Origin: Acidobacteriaceae bacterium
Lineage (GTDB): Bacteria > Acidobacteriota > Terriglobia > Bryobacterales > Bryobacteraceae
Assembly (NCBI GenBank): GCA_019246575.1
Contig: JAFAQG010000486.1
Coordinates: 1-36,150 of the forward strand
Direction of reading: 5' to 3'
Length of the DNA stretch: 36,150 bases
Shown piece by piece: positions 25,038 to 33,429 of this stretch (positions within the stretch are counted from its first letter, which is position 1; the number at the start of each line of letters is the position of its first letter). Both the position numbers and the translations under genes were made by a program. The notes below the pieces were generated by a model. It searched no databases. It saw only the letters and a program-made list of their open reading frames with translations, and was not told where the DNA came from.

Positions 25038-25562
25038 ATGCCGGATAAGCCGCGCTGGTTTGACCGTCTCGACGAGGTGATTGCCACTCTCGAAGCCTCA
25101 CCACAGGCCTGGGTGGATCGCCGGATGCTCGAGGAACTATTCGGCATCGGGCGGCGACGCGCACAGCAGATCCTTTCTGCGCTCGCGGCCAAGCGTTCAG
25201 GGGCGAGTGCGATCCTAGACCGGGCCGAGTTGGTGAATCACCTCCGACGCTTAGCCACGGGAGAAGCAGTCTACTACGAACGCAGACGAAAACACCGGCT
25301 GTGGGCGGAGCTGGAAAGTGAAAGGCGGCAGTGGATCGACACGCCTCCCGCCTTCGTTGAGGCACCCGCCGCGCTGGTCGACTCGATTTTGAAAGAAGAT
25401 TTCGAAGGTCTTCCCGAGGGAGTGGAGTTGCGCCCGGGCCAGATCACCGTTCGATTTGCGAATCCCGATGAGGCGCTGCAAAAGCTGCTCGCGTTAGCTA
25501 TGGCAGTCGGCCAGAATCGGGAGCGCTTCGATGACCTCGTTGCTCCTCAGACACGCACCTGA
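25038..25562 (+). CDS. Hypothetical protein with N-terminal helix-turn-helix-like region
   Basis: The protein has 174 residues and no named family that I can assign. Residues ~8-50 (RLDEVIATLEASPQAWVDRR, then LFGIGRRRAQQILSAL) look like a small helical HTH that recognises DNA. Residues ~60-90 are a second basic helical part (DRAELVNHLRRLATGEAVYYERRRKHRLW), and the C-terminus is acidic/mixed. The stop codon overlaps the first of the palindromic sites described at 25561. Position ahead of the merR-parA genes suggests it may belong to the same accessory block. The start is ATG 25038, without an obvious SD. Confidence 0.6.
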   Translation: MPDKPRWFDRLDEVIATLEASPQAWVDRRMLEELFGIGRRRAQQILSALAAKRSGASAILDRAELVNHLRRLATGEAVYYERRRKHRLWAELESERRQWIDTPPAFVEAPAALVDSILKEDFEGLPEGVELRPGQITVRFANPDEALQKLLALAMAVGQNRERFDDLVAPQTRT

Positions 25563-25597
25563 CTATAGTAGTCATGTTGTGACTGATCACTGTGGCC
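25561..25597. promoter_or_regulatory. Two copies of a 13-bp imperfect palindrome upstream of merR-parA
   Basis: GACTATAGTAGTC (25561-25573) and GATCACTGTGGCC (25585-25597) share the layout of two 6-bp inverted half-sites around one central base, and both are followed by ATG. Similar copies occur inside the winged-helix gene (26807-27525). They lie 111-147 bp upstream of the MerR-like ORF and could be an operator or partition-type binding site. The function is inferred. Confidence 0.5.
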
Positions 25598-25707
25598 ATG
25601 TTTGCTTTAGTGATCGCCCACTCAGGATACTCGATCATTCTCGATTCATTGTCATAAGTTCCTGTTGAAGAGCCTCCTGTTCCGCGTTAGTCTGGAACTT
25701 AGCCGCA

Positions 25708-25902
25708 ATGAGGAGAAAACGAGACCGGCAGGGTCTATACCGCAGTTCTCAGGTCGCGAAGATTCTTGGCATGAGTTCGCGCACGTTGTACCGCATGCTG
25801 GCGGATGGGCGGATTCCTGAGCCCATGCGGAATCCAGATAATCAGTACCGTGTTTGGACGGAAGTTGACCTCCAGACCATTCGTGAGGCGCTCCAACGAT
25901 GA
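25708..25902 (+). CDS. Small MerR-type helix-turn-helix protein
   Basis: This 64-residue protein is essentially a single MerR/excisionase-type HTH: YRSSQVAKILGMSSRTLYRM, then LADGRIPEPMRNPDNQYRVWTEVDLQTIREAL. The recognition helix, wing and the R-x-W/Y element are all present, but there is no effector domain. The ATGA overlap with parA (25899-25902) makes them one translational unit. It could be the operon's repressor, an excisionase-like architectural protein or a centromere-binding adaptor. The DNA target may be the palindromes just upstream. Confidence 0.78.
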   Translation: MRRKRDRQGLYRSSQVAKILGMSSRTLYRMLADGRIPEPMRNPDNQYRVWTEVDLQTIREALQR

Positions 25903-26702
25903 TCAAGCTGATGATCGGGAACCAGAAAGGCGGGGTGGGCAAGACGACCACCGCCATTACGGTCGCGCGCTGTCTGGCGGACCGGGGTTTCCGTACGCTG
26001 CTGATCGACAGCGATCCACAGGGCTCAATCGCCGTTACTCTGCGGCTGAAGCCGGAGGCTTATTTTGCCGATTTCATCTTGAATCAGTTGCGGTTACCCG
26101 ATTGTGTGGTGAATATCGCAGAGCGCTTAGACGTGCTGTGCGGCAATCGCGAAACGACCGCGATGGAGCAGCGGATTTTCACGATGTACGGGCGTGAGCA
26201 CGTGTTTCAGAACGCGTTCCGAATGTACGAGGAGTCCTACGACGCGATCGTAGTAGACGTGGCGCCGTCTATTTCCCTGCTCCAGGCGTGTTCGATGGTG
26301 TTCTGCCAGAACGTGCTGATCCCAATCTCCATGGACACGCTGAGCGTTTCCGGCGCCGGAGCGACCATCTTTTCCGCTCAAACGATTGGCGACAGCGTGC
26401 GCACGCCGATCCGGACACTCGCTCTATTGCCTACCATCGTGAATCGGCGGTTCGGCCTTACCGATGTGGTGATGAAAATGATCGAGCAGTTGAGCGACAC
26501 GTACAAAATCCCCGTTATCAATGCAATCCGCACAGATCAGATCATCGGCAAAGCGGCTCGCGCCCATAAGATGATTGCCGATATTGATCCGAAGGCGAAG
26601 GCGCTCGAGGATTACGACACCGCTACCACCAGCATTCTCGAGATGCTGAAGCCGGAGGCGTTGAGAACTGAGCCGGCACATGGGCAGAGCGTCGCGGTCT
26701 AA
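25899..26702 (+). CDS. parA: ParA-family partition ATPase
   Basis: This 267-residue deviant-Walker ATPase begins directly at MIKLMIGNQKGGVGKTTTAI, with KGGVGKTTT at residues 10-18 (signature Lys plus P-loop Lys). LLIDSDPQGS gives motif A' and AIVVDVAPSISLL the Walker B-like strand. It lacks the N-terminal HTH of type Ia plasmid ParA proteins. No parB is adjacent; its upstream partner is a MerR-type HTH and its downstream partner a winged-helix protein. This fits a plasmid or integrated-element partition module rather than the chromosomal parAB pair beside gidAB. Position 26680 onward is shared with the next gene. Confidence 0.9.
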   Translation: MIKLMIGNQKGGVGKTTTAITVARCLADRGFRTLLIDSDPQGSIAVTLRLKPEAYFADFILNQLRLPDCVVNIAERLDVLCGNRETTAMEQRIFTMYGREHVFQNAFRMYEESYDAIVVDVAPSISLLQACSMVFCQNVLIPISMDTLSVSGAGATIFSAQTIGDSVRTPIRTLALLPTIVNRRFGLTDVVMKMIEQLSDTYKIPVINAIRTDQIIGKAARAHKMIADIDPKAKALEDYDTATTSILEMLKPEALRTEPAHGQSVAV

Positions 26703-27984
26703 CAAAAAGCAGCCCGCGTTCGACCCGAGCGAACTCGAGGACCTGATCTTCACACCCGCTGTGGGGAAAGGTGTGGGATCGCATCTCGTCCCGCCTACGC
26801 GCCCCAGATTACCTGTAGTCACGTCTGACGTGGCTACAGTTCAACCCGGGCGGGGGTCACTGATACAAACGCCTGAAGCAGACGTGACCACTATAGACAC
26901 GTCGCAATCGATAGACATGCCTACTGTAGGCACGCTAACGCCGACCACAGTTCCTGAGCCAAAAGGAAAACGAGGAGAAAAAAAGCTCTGGATCACCGAG
27001 CACGGCGATCTCGTGCCAGCCGGCCGGGTAAAACGGATCCGCCTGGCACAGGACATTATCAATTCCGGGGAAGAATGCGTGTACGACACGCTTTGGAACG
27101 CTAAGTTGATCGAGGTAAACGAGCGCGAATCGTACAGGCTCGTGCAGGCCGGCTATGACTATCTGGTAAAACGAACCCGGTTCTCGCGAAAAACGATTCA
27201 GCGGATTGTAGCGAAGCTGATCGAAAAGGATTTTATCGAGGTCGACACCCGGGCGGATATTTACCAACGGACCGCGACCCTTTACCGGGTCTTTAGCTAT
27301 AAAGCCGTGCTTGAGAGGAACCTGCGCAAAGGCAGGGAACATGCGGCAAAGATCGGGCCTGGATTCGCCTATGCGAAGCCGCTGGAGGGTGCGCAGCCTG
27401 CGTCCTCTGGATCAAACATGGCTACAGCAGTCGAGTCTCAGCCAGAAACCACGTCTTTAGACATGACTACTGTGGTCAACATGACCACAGTAACTATGGT
27501 CAACGAGTACCCGACTACTGTGGTCAAACTGTCCCCTTATCTATTAGAACAAGATGTATTAGACAATACGTCGTCATCGTCAACCGTGTACCAGGCACTG
27601 GCCATATACGGAGCAGCCGACGACGACGTGGTAACCCGGCTGATCCAAGCCTGCAGGAAACACGCTGCCGATTGCTCGGAAGAAGAGATCGTCCATTTCA
27701 TCCACGAGAAAGGCGCCCTGGTCCGGGCAAAGGACAGCCGTGTCTACAATCCGATCGGATTCCTGGCGGCGGCGGTTCCCAAATGCTTTGCTGGAGAAGC
27801 ATTTCGGTTGTATCGTGAGCAGCACTCGAAAAGCCGGGATGCCGAAACTGCACAGGTCGGGGAGAATACCGCGCTAGAGCGCTGGAGAAGGGAACAGGAA
27901 GCTGCCTTGCTCGACCCGAACGTATCGGAGCAGGAAAAGCATCTGATCCGGTTATGCCTGGGGATAGATACTACGCCGTCGTAA
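26680..27984 (+). CDS. Winged-helix DNA-binding protein of unknown function, replication/partition-like
   Basis: This 434-residue protein overlaps parA by 23 bp. Residues ~1-105 are a low-complexity, Thr/Val/Pro-rich linker (VATVQ, VTTID, MPTVG, PTTVP). Residues ~110-215 hold a winged-helix domain: KRIRLAQDIINSGEECVYDT, LVKRTRFSRKTIQRIVAKLI and EKDFIEVDTRADIYQRTATL, then YRVFSYKAVLERR-like. A second Thr/Val-rich linker (~245-285, with MTTVV and PTTVV) precedes a C-terminal helical domain (~305-434). The wHTH resembles replication-initiator or plasmid-regulator domains. The linkers coincide with DNA palindromes described separately. I infer a ParA partner; no family name can be given. Confidence 0.7.
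   Translation: MGRASRSNKKQPAFDPSELEDLIFTPAVGKGVGSHLVPPTRPRLPVVTSDVATVQPGRGSLIQTPEADVTTIDTSQSIDMPTVGTLTPTTVPEPKGKRGEKKLWITEHGDLVPAGRVKRIRLAQDIINSGEECVYDTLWNAKLIEVNERESYRLVQAGYDYLVKRTRFSRKTIQRIVAKLIEKDFIEVDTRADIYQRTATLYRVFSYKAVLERNLRKGREHAAKIGPGFAYAKPLEGAQPASSGSNMATAVESQPETTSLDMTTVVNMTTVTMVNEYPTTVVKLSPYLLEQDVLDNTSSSSTVYQALAIYGAADDDVVTRLIQACRKHAADCSEEEIVHFIHEKGALVRAKDSRVYNPIGFLAAAVPKCFAGEAFRLYREQHSKSRDAETAQVGENTALERWRREQEAALLDPNVSEQEKHLIRLCLGIDTTPS
26807..27525. repeat. Dispersed 13-bp imperfect palindromes inside the winged-helix gene
   Basis: Nine copies are seen: 26807-26820 (GATTACCTGTAGTC, one extra spacer base), 26832 (GGCTACAGTTCAA), 26886 (GACCACTATAGAC), 26919 (GCCTACTGTAGGC, perfect), 26943 (GACCACAGTTCCT), 27420 (GGCTACAGCAGTC), 27465 (GACTACTGTGGTC), 27483 (GACCACAGTAACT) and 27513 (GACTACTGTGGTC). 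Several are preceded by CAT or CGT; some are followed by CA or ACG. Eight of the nine lie in the same codon phase and encode x-T-T-V-like peptides. A protein-level repeat is therefore an alternative explanation, although two further copies at 25561-25597 are outside any gene or at its very end. Confidence 0.6.
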
Positions 27985-28080
27985 GCGATGTGATGTTTTT
28001 TGGAAGAGGAATGCGGCGTTTCAGGGACTATCACACAAGACTTCCCTGGTGAAATTTGCCGCCGGGGTATCGTCCCCTGT

Positions 28081-28368
28081 ATGAAAATCAGCGACCACAC
28101 ACCTCTTGAGCGATCAGCGTCTGCGGCGGCTACTCCGGTAACAGCGAGCAGCACTGATCCTGAAGACCGTTCGCCAGCCGGTCGATCGAGCTTAACGTCA
28201 TCCGACAATGCGGAACTGTCAGGTCTTGTCTCGCGCCTACGGAACGTATTGACGTCGGACCCGGGGCGTGCTGCCCGTGTGAAAGACATTGCCGACGCCG
28301 TTCGCGACAGAACGTTCAAAGTGGAAACCACAAAGCTCAGCAGCGCCCTTGCGGCCGAGTTCTACTGA
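28081..28368 (+). CDS. FlgM-like anti-sigma factor
   Basis: The protein starts at ATG 28081 (MKISDHTPLERSA) and has 95 residues; the open frame upstream lacks similarity. The N-terminal half is Ser/Thr/Ala-rich and probably disordered. The C-terminal half (SSLTSSDNAELSGLVSRLRN, then ARVKDIADAVRDRTFKVETT and KLSSALAAEF) follows the FlgM pattern in which 'R..kV..i...v..G.Y.vd...iA..l' binds sigma-28. No flagellar gene is in the window, so it is an orphan. It may regulate another FliA-like sigma factor or be a remnant. GGGG/CCCC (28064-28077) could form a small hairpin just before the start. Confidence 0.6.
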   Translation: MKISDHTPLERSASAAATPVTASSTDPEDRSPAGRSSLTSSDNAELSGLVSRLRNVLTSDPGRAARVKDIADAVRDRTFKVETTKLSSALAAEFY

Positions 28369-28631
28369 GCCCCACAGGCGCGGTAGAGCGCGGCACCGCC
28401 ATTGATTGTCGCCGTCCTCAGGCGAAGTCCAAACTTTCCCCAAGTTCTTCAACCTTTCCGGATATTCGCCAAAAACTCTAAAGTTGTTTGTCTACTCCCT
28501 CTTTTCTGTCAATGACAAACCGCAACCGCTGATCACATTTGCAAGCAAAGAGATGAAAACGGAGCAGTTACGCAGTTGGAATGACGCGTGCGGATACAGA
28601 TCACGAGCGCGTACTTAGACACGGAGGATTA

Positions 28632-29366
28632 ATGCTCACGTTTTCAAGTGTTGCCGTTGCGGCAGCACTTCTGTTTTCGTCTTTTGCAACATCTCCGGCG
28701 AAAGCAGCCATTAAGTTGCCTGTTAGCAACGATGGTAACCATTTCTACACAGGCGCAAACATTCTAGGCGGCACTGGAGGATATTTTACTTTTAGTAATT
28801 TTACACTTAGTACACTGGCTTTCGGACGACAGGATAACAATTCACTGAACCTATCATCCTTCAATGTTTCATCGACCGGCAAAGGGACGTTGTATCTAGA
28901 ACTGAGCGGCAACAACTACACCGGACAGCCCGGGCAAACGTATTTGCTCGGCGACCAAGTCGCCGCAACCTATACTGGCGGCGGCGACAAAACACCGATT
29001 GTCGACAGTATCACGGTACGTGGATACGAGGATAATCAGAATTATCTATTCGCCAATTCCAAAGGCACACCTTCGCTAACCGGCATCGATCGGAGTGCAG
29101 TCGCAGCTCCTGTCTTGAGGCTGAACGGTTTCGGTGCGGCCTCAAACTATTCAGGTCCGTACAACTTCACCGCTCCGTATTCCCGGACGCAGATCGCGAC
29201 GATGCATTTCAGCGGCACGGGAACTACAACCGTACAGTTTGCAAGCAACCTGGCAAGCCCGGCAACGCCTGAGCCAGCCTCGGTGTTGTTGTGCGGAACG
29301 GTTTTGATCGCTCTAGGTGTGTACGGCCGGAAGCGTATGGGTGCGCGTAACGAAGACAAGAACTAA
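28632..29366 (+). CDS. PEP-CTERM sorting-domain protein
   Basis: The start is ATG 28632, with GGAGG 4 nt upstream. Residues 1-24 form a signal peptide (VAVAAALLFSS, cleavage near PAKA). The mature part is Asn/Gly/Ser/Thr-rich and beta-prone. The C-terminus has the full PEP-CTERM signal: TPEPASVLLCG, a hydrophobic helix (VLIALGVYG) and a basic end (RKRMGAR). Exosortase XrtA would cut after the membrane segment is recognised, and the protein is then exported to the exopolysaccharide matrix. The 263-bp leader (28369-28631) shows no clear promoter or riboswitch to my eye. An intrinsic terminator follows at 29381. Confidence 0.9.
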   Translation: MLTFSSVAVAAALLFSSFATSPAKAAIKLPVSNDGNHFYTGANILGGTGGYFTFSNFTLSTLAFGRQDNNSLNLSSFNVSSTGKGTLYLELSGNNYTGQPGQTYLLGDQVAATYTGGGDKTPIVDSITVRGYEDNQNYLFANSKGTPSLTGIDRSAVAAPVLRLNGFGAASNYSGPYNFTAPYSRTQIATMHFSGTGTTTVQFASNLASPATPEPASVLLCGTVLIALGVYGRKRMGARNEDKN

Positions 29367-29380
29367 TATTTCGAGTAATA

Positions 29381-29416
29381 CCCGGCGCACGACTCCGGTC
29401 TACCGCCGGGCTTTTT
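29381..29416 (+). terminator. Rho-independent terminator after the PEP-CTERM gene
   Basis: CCCGGCG (29381-29387) pairs perfectly with CGCCGGG (29404-29410) across a 16-nt loop and is followed by CTTTTT (29411-29416). It lies 15 bp after the stop of the PEP-CTERM gene and separates it from the TPR lipoprotein gene. Confidence 0.78.
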
Positions 29417-29495
29417 CATTTCTGAAGACGTGACCGAGTAGTAAGAGTGCCGGCATCGGAATTGCGACAGCAATCGTTACCGGGTATCTCCCGAT

Positions 29496-31407
29496 ATGTT
29501 TAGAAACGGTCTTTCAAGCATAGCCTGCCTCATTGCCCTGTCCATGCTCAGCGGATGTGCATTAAGCCGCGAAAAGAAGCATGATCAAGCGATAATTCGA
29601 GCTAAAGAGTACGTTGCAAAAGATTTCGGCCGTGCCCTCTTTGAGTATAGGGTCGCAATTCAAGCCGTACCTAAAGACGCCGAGGCATGGTACCAACTCG
29701 GCCTCGTCTACGTGAGGGCGCGCGACTTACAGAATGCCGCGGAGACCTTTCGAACAGCCATCGAGCTCCGGGCCGAACTATGGCCTAGCAGAATTACAAC
29801 TCGCGAAAATTATGGCCCACTGCCGTTCGGGAGAACCCAAAGAGCACGCTTGCTCTTCTCGCCATTGCAAACCTTAGATCCAGGCCAGGACGCAGGCAGG
29901 AAGCCGAACAGATTTATCAGCAGTTATCCGTTTTGTCGGACAAGGCCGCCCGCTCGTTGTACGGTCTCGCGCTACTCGAAGATGGTAAACGGGACGAAGC
30001 AGTTCGAGAATTGGAGCGGCTCGTACGCACGGATGCGGGTGACCATCTCGCACGAAGTTACTTAGTGGCGGCATACTGGTCGGCGAATCGCAGGCACGAG
30101 GCTCAAAGCGTTCTCGATGCGGCGCTCCGAAAGAATCCGACCGACCTCGACGCGCTGCTGCAGCGGGCTGAAGTATCTCTGGTGTTGAATAGATACGCCG
30201 AGGCAAAAGTCGATATTGATGCTGCGTTGCATGAAAATCCGAATTCGGCTGAAGCCCACTACCTTTCATCGCGAGTAAGTGCGTTGCGCGGCAACTGGCG
30301 TGTCGAACAGCAAGAGCTATCCGAGACTCTGCGCTTAGACCCGGCGGCTTTGCGAGTGCGGTTGGAGCTCGCCGAGCTCTTACTGCGTACGAATGGGGCA
30401 AAGCTCGCGCTTGAAGTTCTGGATGACGCACCACAGGATCAGAAGAGGGCCGTGCGCCTGGTTGTCGATCGCAATTGGGCGCTCATTGCCTTGGGAGACA
30501 TGACGGCAGCGCGAAGGGGGATTGATTCCGGGCTGGCTGAGCAGCGATCGCCGGATCTGTTGATCCAGGATGGTTTATGGAAGTTACAGCGAGGGGAAGT
30601 CGCCGCCGGCCGGTCTGCTTTTGAGCAGGTGCTCGCTGTGTCGCCGGAAGACTTACGCGCGCTCGGGGCACTCATGCAGTTTTATGCTGCTCAAAAGCAG
30701 ACTGCGGCCGGGTTAGAGAGAATACGGCAATATGCCGCCAAAGTACCGCGTTCCGCGCCCGTTCAATCGTTCCTCGGTCACGTACTGATGGCGAACGGCC
30801 GGAATGCGGAAGCACGCGCAGTATTTATTGCTGCTTGCGCGGCGAGCCCGAATTTCCGTTCTGCGGAAATGGGTCTGATGGAACTCGATATTGCCGACGA
30901 TAAGTTTGACGCCGCACGTGAAAGGCTGAACAAGTTATTGGCATCGAATCCGAACGATACGGCCGCGCGCTTATGGCTCGCGAATATCGACGAGATGCGA
31001 GGCGAGCACGAGAGTGCTCTCAAGGCTTACCGAGAACTGCTCGAAATGGACCCAACAACGCGCAGGTATTGAATAACGTTGCATATCTACTTGCCGATTA
31101 CAAGAACCAGCCCGACGAAGCGTTGAAATACGCGCAGAAGGCGCAAGAGTTAACGCCGAACGATCCCGATTCCGCCGATACTCTCGGCTGGGTGTTGTAT
31201 CGCAAGGGGCTTTACAGTCTTGCGGCGGCGACTTTTGAAAGTGCGGTAGCGAAACCCGGGGCGGGTACGGTCGCCAGATACCACTTGGCTATGGCGTACG
31301 CCAAAATGGGCACTCGGGAACGCGGACGCGCGGTTTTTGAAACAGCGCTGAAGCTGGATCCAAAGCTGCCGGAGGCGAGCGCGGCCAGGCAGTTATTGGC
31401 GCAATAG
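29496..31407 (+). pseudogene. TPR-repeat lipoprotein (PrsT-like), interrupted by three single-base indels
   Basis: The N-terminus is a lipoprotein signal (SMLSGC lipobox at residue ~21), followed by TPR units to the end (for example DAEAWYQLGLVYVRARDLQN, NPTDLDALLQRAEVSLVLNR, DPDSADTLGWVLYRKGLYSL). The protein is split over four frames. An extra G in GGG (29770-29772) shifts out of IELR-PNYGLAELQLAKI. An extra A in AAA (29839-29841) separates SGEPK from STLALLAIANLRS. One base is missing at CCC (31051-31053), between LLEMDP and NNAQVLNNVAYLL. Corrected, it is ~636 residues. Context and TPR content fit the XrtA/PEP-CTERM system protein PrsT, though shorter. It is either a young pseudogene or mis-sequenced. 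Confidence 0.8.
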
Positions 31408-31415
31408 ACACACCC

Positions 31416-31955
31416 ATGCCCGACGCCGAAACTGCCGTCCAACCGCTGATTGAAAACCGCATCCTGCTGATTCGGGGCCAAAAGGTTTTGCTGGACCGGG
31501 ATCGCGCCCGGTTGTATGAAGTGAAGGCAATCGCGTTACGACAGCAAGTACGCCGAAATCCGAAACGCTTTCCATCGGACTTCATGTTCGAATTGACGGA
31601 CGAGGAGGTCGAACGTCTGCTATCACAAAATGTGATACCATCGCGCCGCAGCCTGGGCGGCGCGAGACCGCTTGCGTTTACGGAGCAGGGAATCGCGATG
31701 CTCTCGTCCATTCTGACGAGCGAGCGTGCCGTCGAAGTAAACATAACGATTATGCGTACCTTTGTGCGGCTGCGGCAGATCCTGGCGACGCATGAGGAAC
31801 TGGCCCGCCGTCTCGATCAGCTCGAGTGGCGGCAGAACGAGCAAGGCCAGAAGATTCAGTCCGTCTTTAAAGCCATTCAGCAGTTGATCGAAGCGCCGGG
31901 CGAGGAGCCGAAACGCCGCATTGGGTTTCCGACCAGCAAAGCGCGCCAAGCGTAA
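31416..31955 (+). CDS. ORF6N domain-containing protein
   Basis: This 179-residue protein has an N-terminal ORF6N domain: IENRILLIRGQKVLLDRDRA, RLYEVKAIALRQQVRRNPKR, FPSDFMFELTDEEVERLLSQ, then GARPLAFTEQGIAMLSSIL. The C-terminal part is a coiled-coil-like helix (EELARRLDQLEWRQNEQGQK). ORF6N proteins are phage/mobile-element-associated DNA-binding proteins of unclear function that are common as chromosomal singletons. The gene starts 8 bp after the TPR gene and ends convergent to vanZ. A decayed copy of the same domain is present at 16437-16514. Confidence 0.88.
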   Translation: MPDAETAVQPLIENRILLIRGQKVLLDRDRARLYEVKAIALRQQVRRNPKRFPSDFMFELTDEEVERLLSQNVIPSRRSLGGARPLAFTEQGIAMLSSILTSERAVEVNITIMRTFVRLRQILATHEELARRLDQLEWRQNEQGQKIQSVFKAIQQLIEAPGEEPKRRIGFPTSKARQA

Positions 31956-31984
31956 CGGAGCTCGCCTATGGGCGTCCTCTCCGG

Positions 31985-32446
31985 CTAGTGCGATGCCGGA
32001 TCGCGAATGAGCGCCTGTTGCTCGCGTCTTTGCGCCATCAGAATCATGAGCGTGCCAAGGGTCGCGCCGAGCACATTGATGCACACGTCTCTAAATGCCG
32101 GATCGCGTCCCGGGAAAAAGCTTTGCAAGTACTCGCTGATTGAGCCTACGGCAGCAGCGATAAACAAAATCACAGGGATCTTACGCCGGACCGAGGGCAG
32201 GCACTGCCATAGCAAGATTGCCAATACAAGGAATAACGACACATGCACGCTCTTTTCGGCGGCGAAATGGATGAGGCGGTAGGGAAAACTGTTTGTAGGC
32301 AAACCCCAGAACAATTTGCCAGCACCGTAGCAAAACGTCCTTTCGGACCAATATCCAGCAATACCGGTGGATGAGAAAAAGATAACTCCGATCCAGGCGG
32401 TGAGTGCAGTAAAGCGAAATGGTAGCGGGCATGATGGACGTAACAT
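31985..32446 (-). CDS. VanZ-like membrane protein
   Basis: This 153-residue protein has four predicted membrane segments. The VanZ core is EKSVHVSLFLVLAILLWQC, followed by SISEYLQSFFPGRDPAFRDV and CINVLGATLGTL, including the conserved E-x-x-Q…R.p...D…N..G pattern. VanZ-family proteins occur repeatedly in XrtA/PEP-CTERM exopolysaccharide loci, where their role is unknown. It follows the polysaccharide deacetylase gene by 20 bp on the same strand, so co-transcription is likely. Confidence 0.85.
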   Translation of the reverse strand: MLRPSCPLPFRFTALTAWIGVIFFSSTGIAGYWSERTFCYGAGKLFWGLPTNSFPYRLIHFAAEKSVHVSLFLVLAILLWQCLPSVRRKIPVILFIAAAVGSISEYLQSFFPGRDPAFRDVCINVLGATLGTLMILMAQRREQQALIRDPASH

Positions 32447-32466
32447 GGAGGGTCTTTGTTACCGAG

Positions 32467-33429
32467 CTAGGCGCGTCCGGCAATACCCTCCCGGGAGGCC
32501 CACTCGCTTGACCACGGAGCCATGACCCAGGCGGGTAATTGCACGAGATGCGCGGCTTGAGACGCGGATTTGCGATACGAGTTTTGACTGAGAGGGCCGG
32601 GATGAGGATGTACGGCCGTTAATGTCGAGAATTCGAAGTCTTTCAGCAAACGATCGATTTTGCCGGGGACAGTTCGAAGTCCGGCATAGGTCCTGAGGCG
32701 GGCAATACGCCCGCTTGCGAGACGAGGCTGTCCGCGATCGAGCTCCCAAGGATGGATATAGATACATGCGGGCTGCTGTTCCATAACATTGATGCGCCGA
32801 ATTCCGGCCGCAATATACCGATAGGGAAACAACCGCAGATATGCACCTCCGCCGACGGGCGTAATTCGCGCCCCTGACAACTGTACGGTTGCCACCGGTA
32901 CCTCAACGATCGGGCCCGAGGGAGTGTAGATGACGTGCGCATGCCGCGCTGAACCAGGAATCCCGTAGCGATCGTGCGTGATGGGGCAAATGCTCGAATC
33001 GTGCGTGATGCCGCATTCGGCGAGTATTTCCAGTGCCCACAGACTCTGCTTGGTAATAGAAAAACTCGGGGCCCGGTAAGCGCGCGGCGTGATGCCGGTT
33101 GCATCTTCTATGGCGCGAATGGCAGCTTGAGTGTCCGCCTTGAATTGAGCCGGCGATAGGTCGTAGACGAGTCGATGCTGGTTACTATGGCAGGCTATTT
33201 CGTGCCCCGCGTCCGCGATACGCCTGACAAGCTTTGGATTGTGCGAGGCTACCCAGCCAAGAACAAAAAATGTAGCTCGAATGTCGTATCGTGCGAGAGT
33301 ATCCAGTAGAAACGATGTACCAACCACAACTCGCGACGGAAACGAACCCCAGTCGAACGGGGGAATACCTGCACCTACTTCCGTAGGATGAAAGTAATCC
33401 TCGAGGTCTACTGTAAAGATGTTGTGCAT
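32467..33429 (-). CDS. XrtA-system polysaccharide deacetylase
   Basis: This 320-residue NodB-fold deacetylase is of the exosortase-associated type. FTVDLEDYFHP (catalytic Asp pair region) is followed by RATFFVLGWVASHNP, the metal-binding HEIACHSNQHRLVYDL, the RAPSFSIT motif, HDSSICPI, VGGGAYLRLFPYRY and the C-terminal YIHPWELDRGQPRL typical of the DUF3473 extension. The second conserved His lies in IHPWE. It probably removes acetyl groups from the nascent exopolysaccharide. The ~30-residue C-terminal tail beyond GPLSQNSYRK is unusual. The gene directly follows a small 76-codon ORF with no gap and precedes vanZ. Confidence 0.92.
   Translation of the reverse strand: MHNIFTVDLEDYFHPTEVGAGIPPFDWGSFPSRVVVGTSFLLDTLARYDIRATFFVLGWVASHNPKLVRRIADAGHEIACHSNQHRLVYDLSPAQFKADTQAAIRAIEDATGITPRAYRAPSFSITKQSLWALEILAECGITHDSSICPITHDRYGIPGSARHAHVIYTPSGPIVEVPVATVQLSGARITPVGGGAYLRLFPYRYIAAGIRRINVMEQQPACIYIHPWELDRGQPRLASGRIARLRTYAGLRTVPGKIDRLLKDFEFSTLTAVHPHPGPLSQNSYRKSASQAAHLVQLPAWVMAPWSSEWASREGIAGRA

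Noticed and set aside
28369..28631. Possible riboswitch or sigma-54 promoter upstream of the PEP-CTERM gene
   Set aside because: No c-di-GMP riboswitch core and no correctly spaced GG…GC (-24/-12) pair was found on reading the region.
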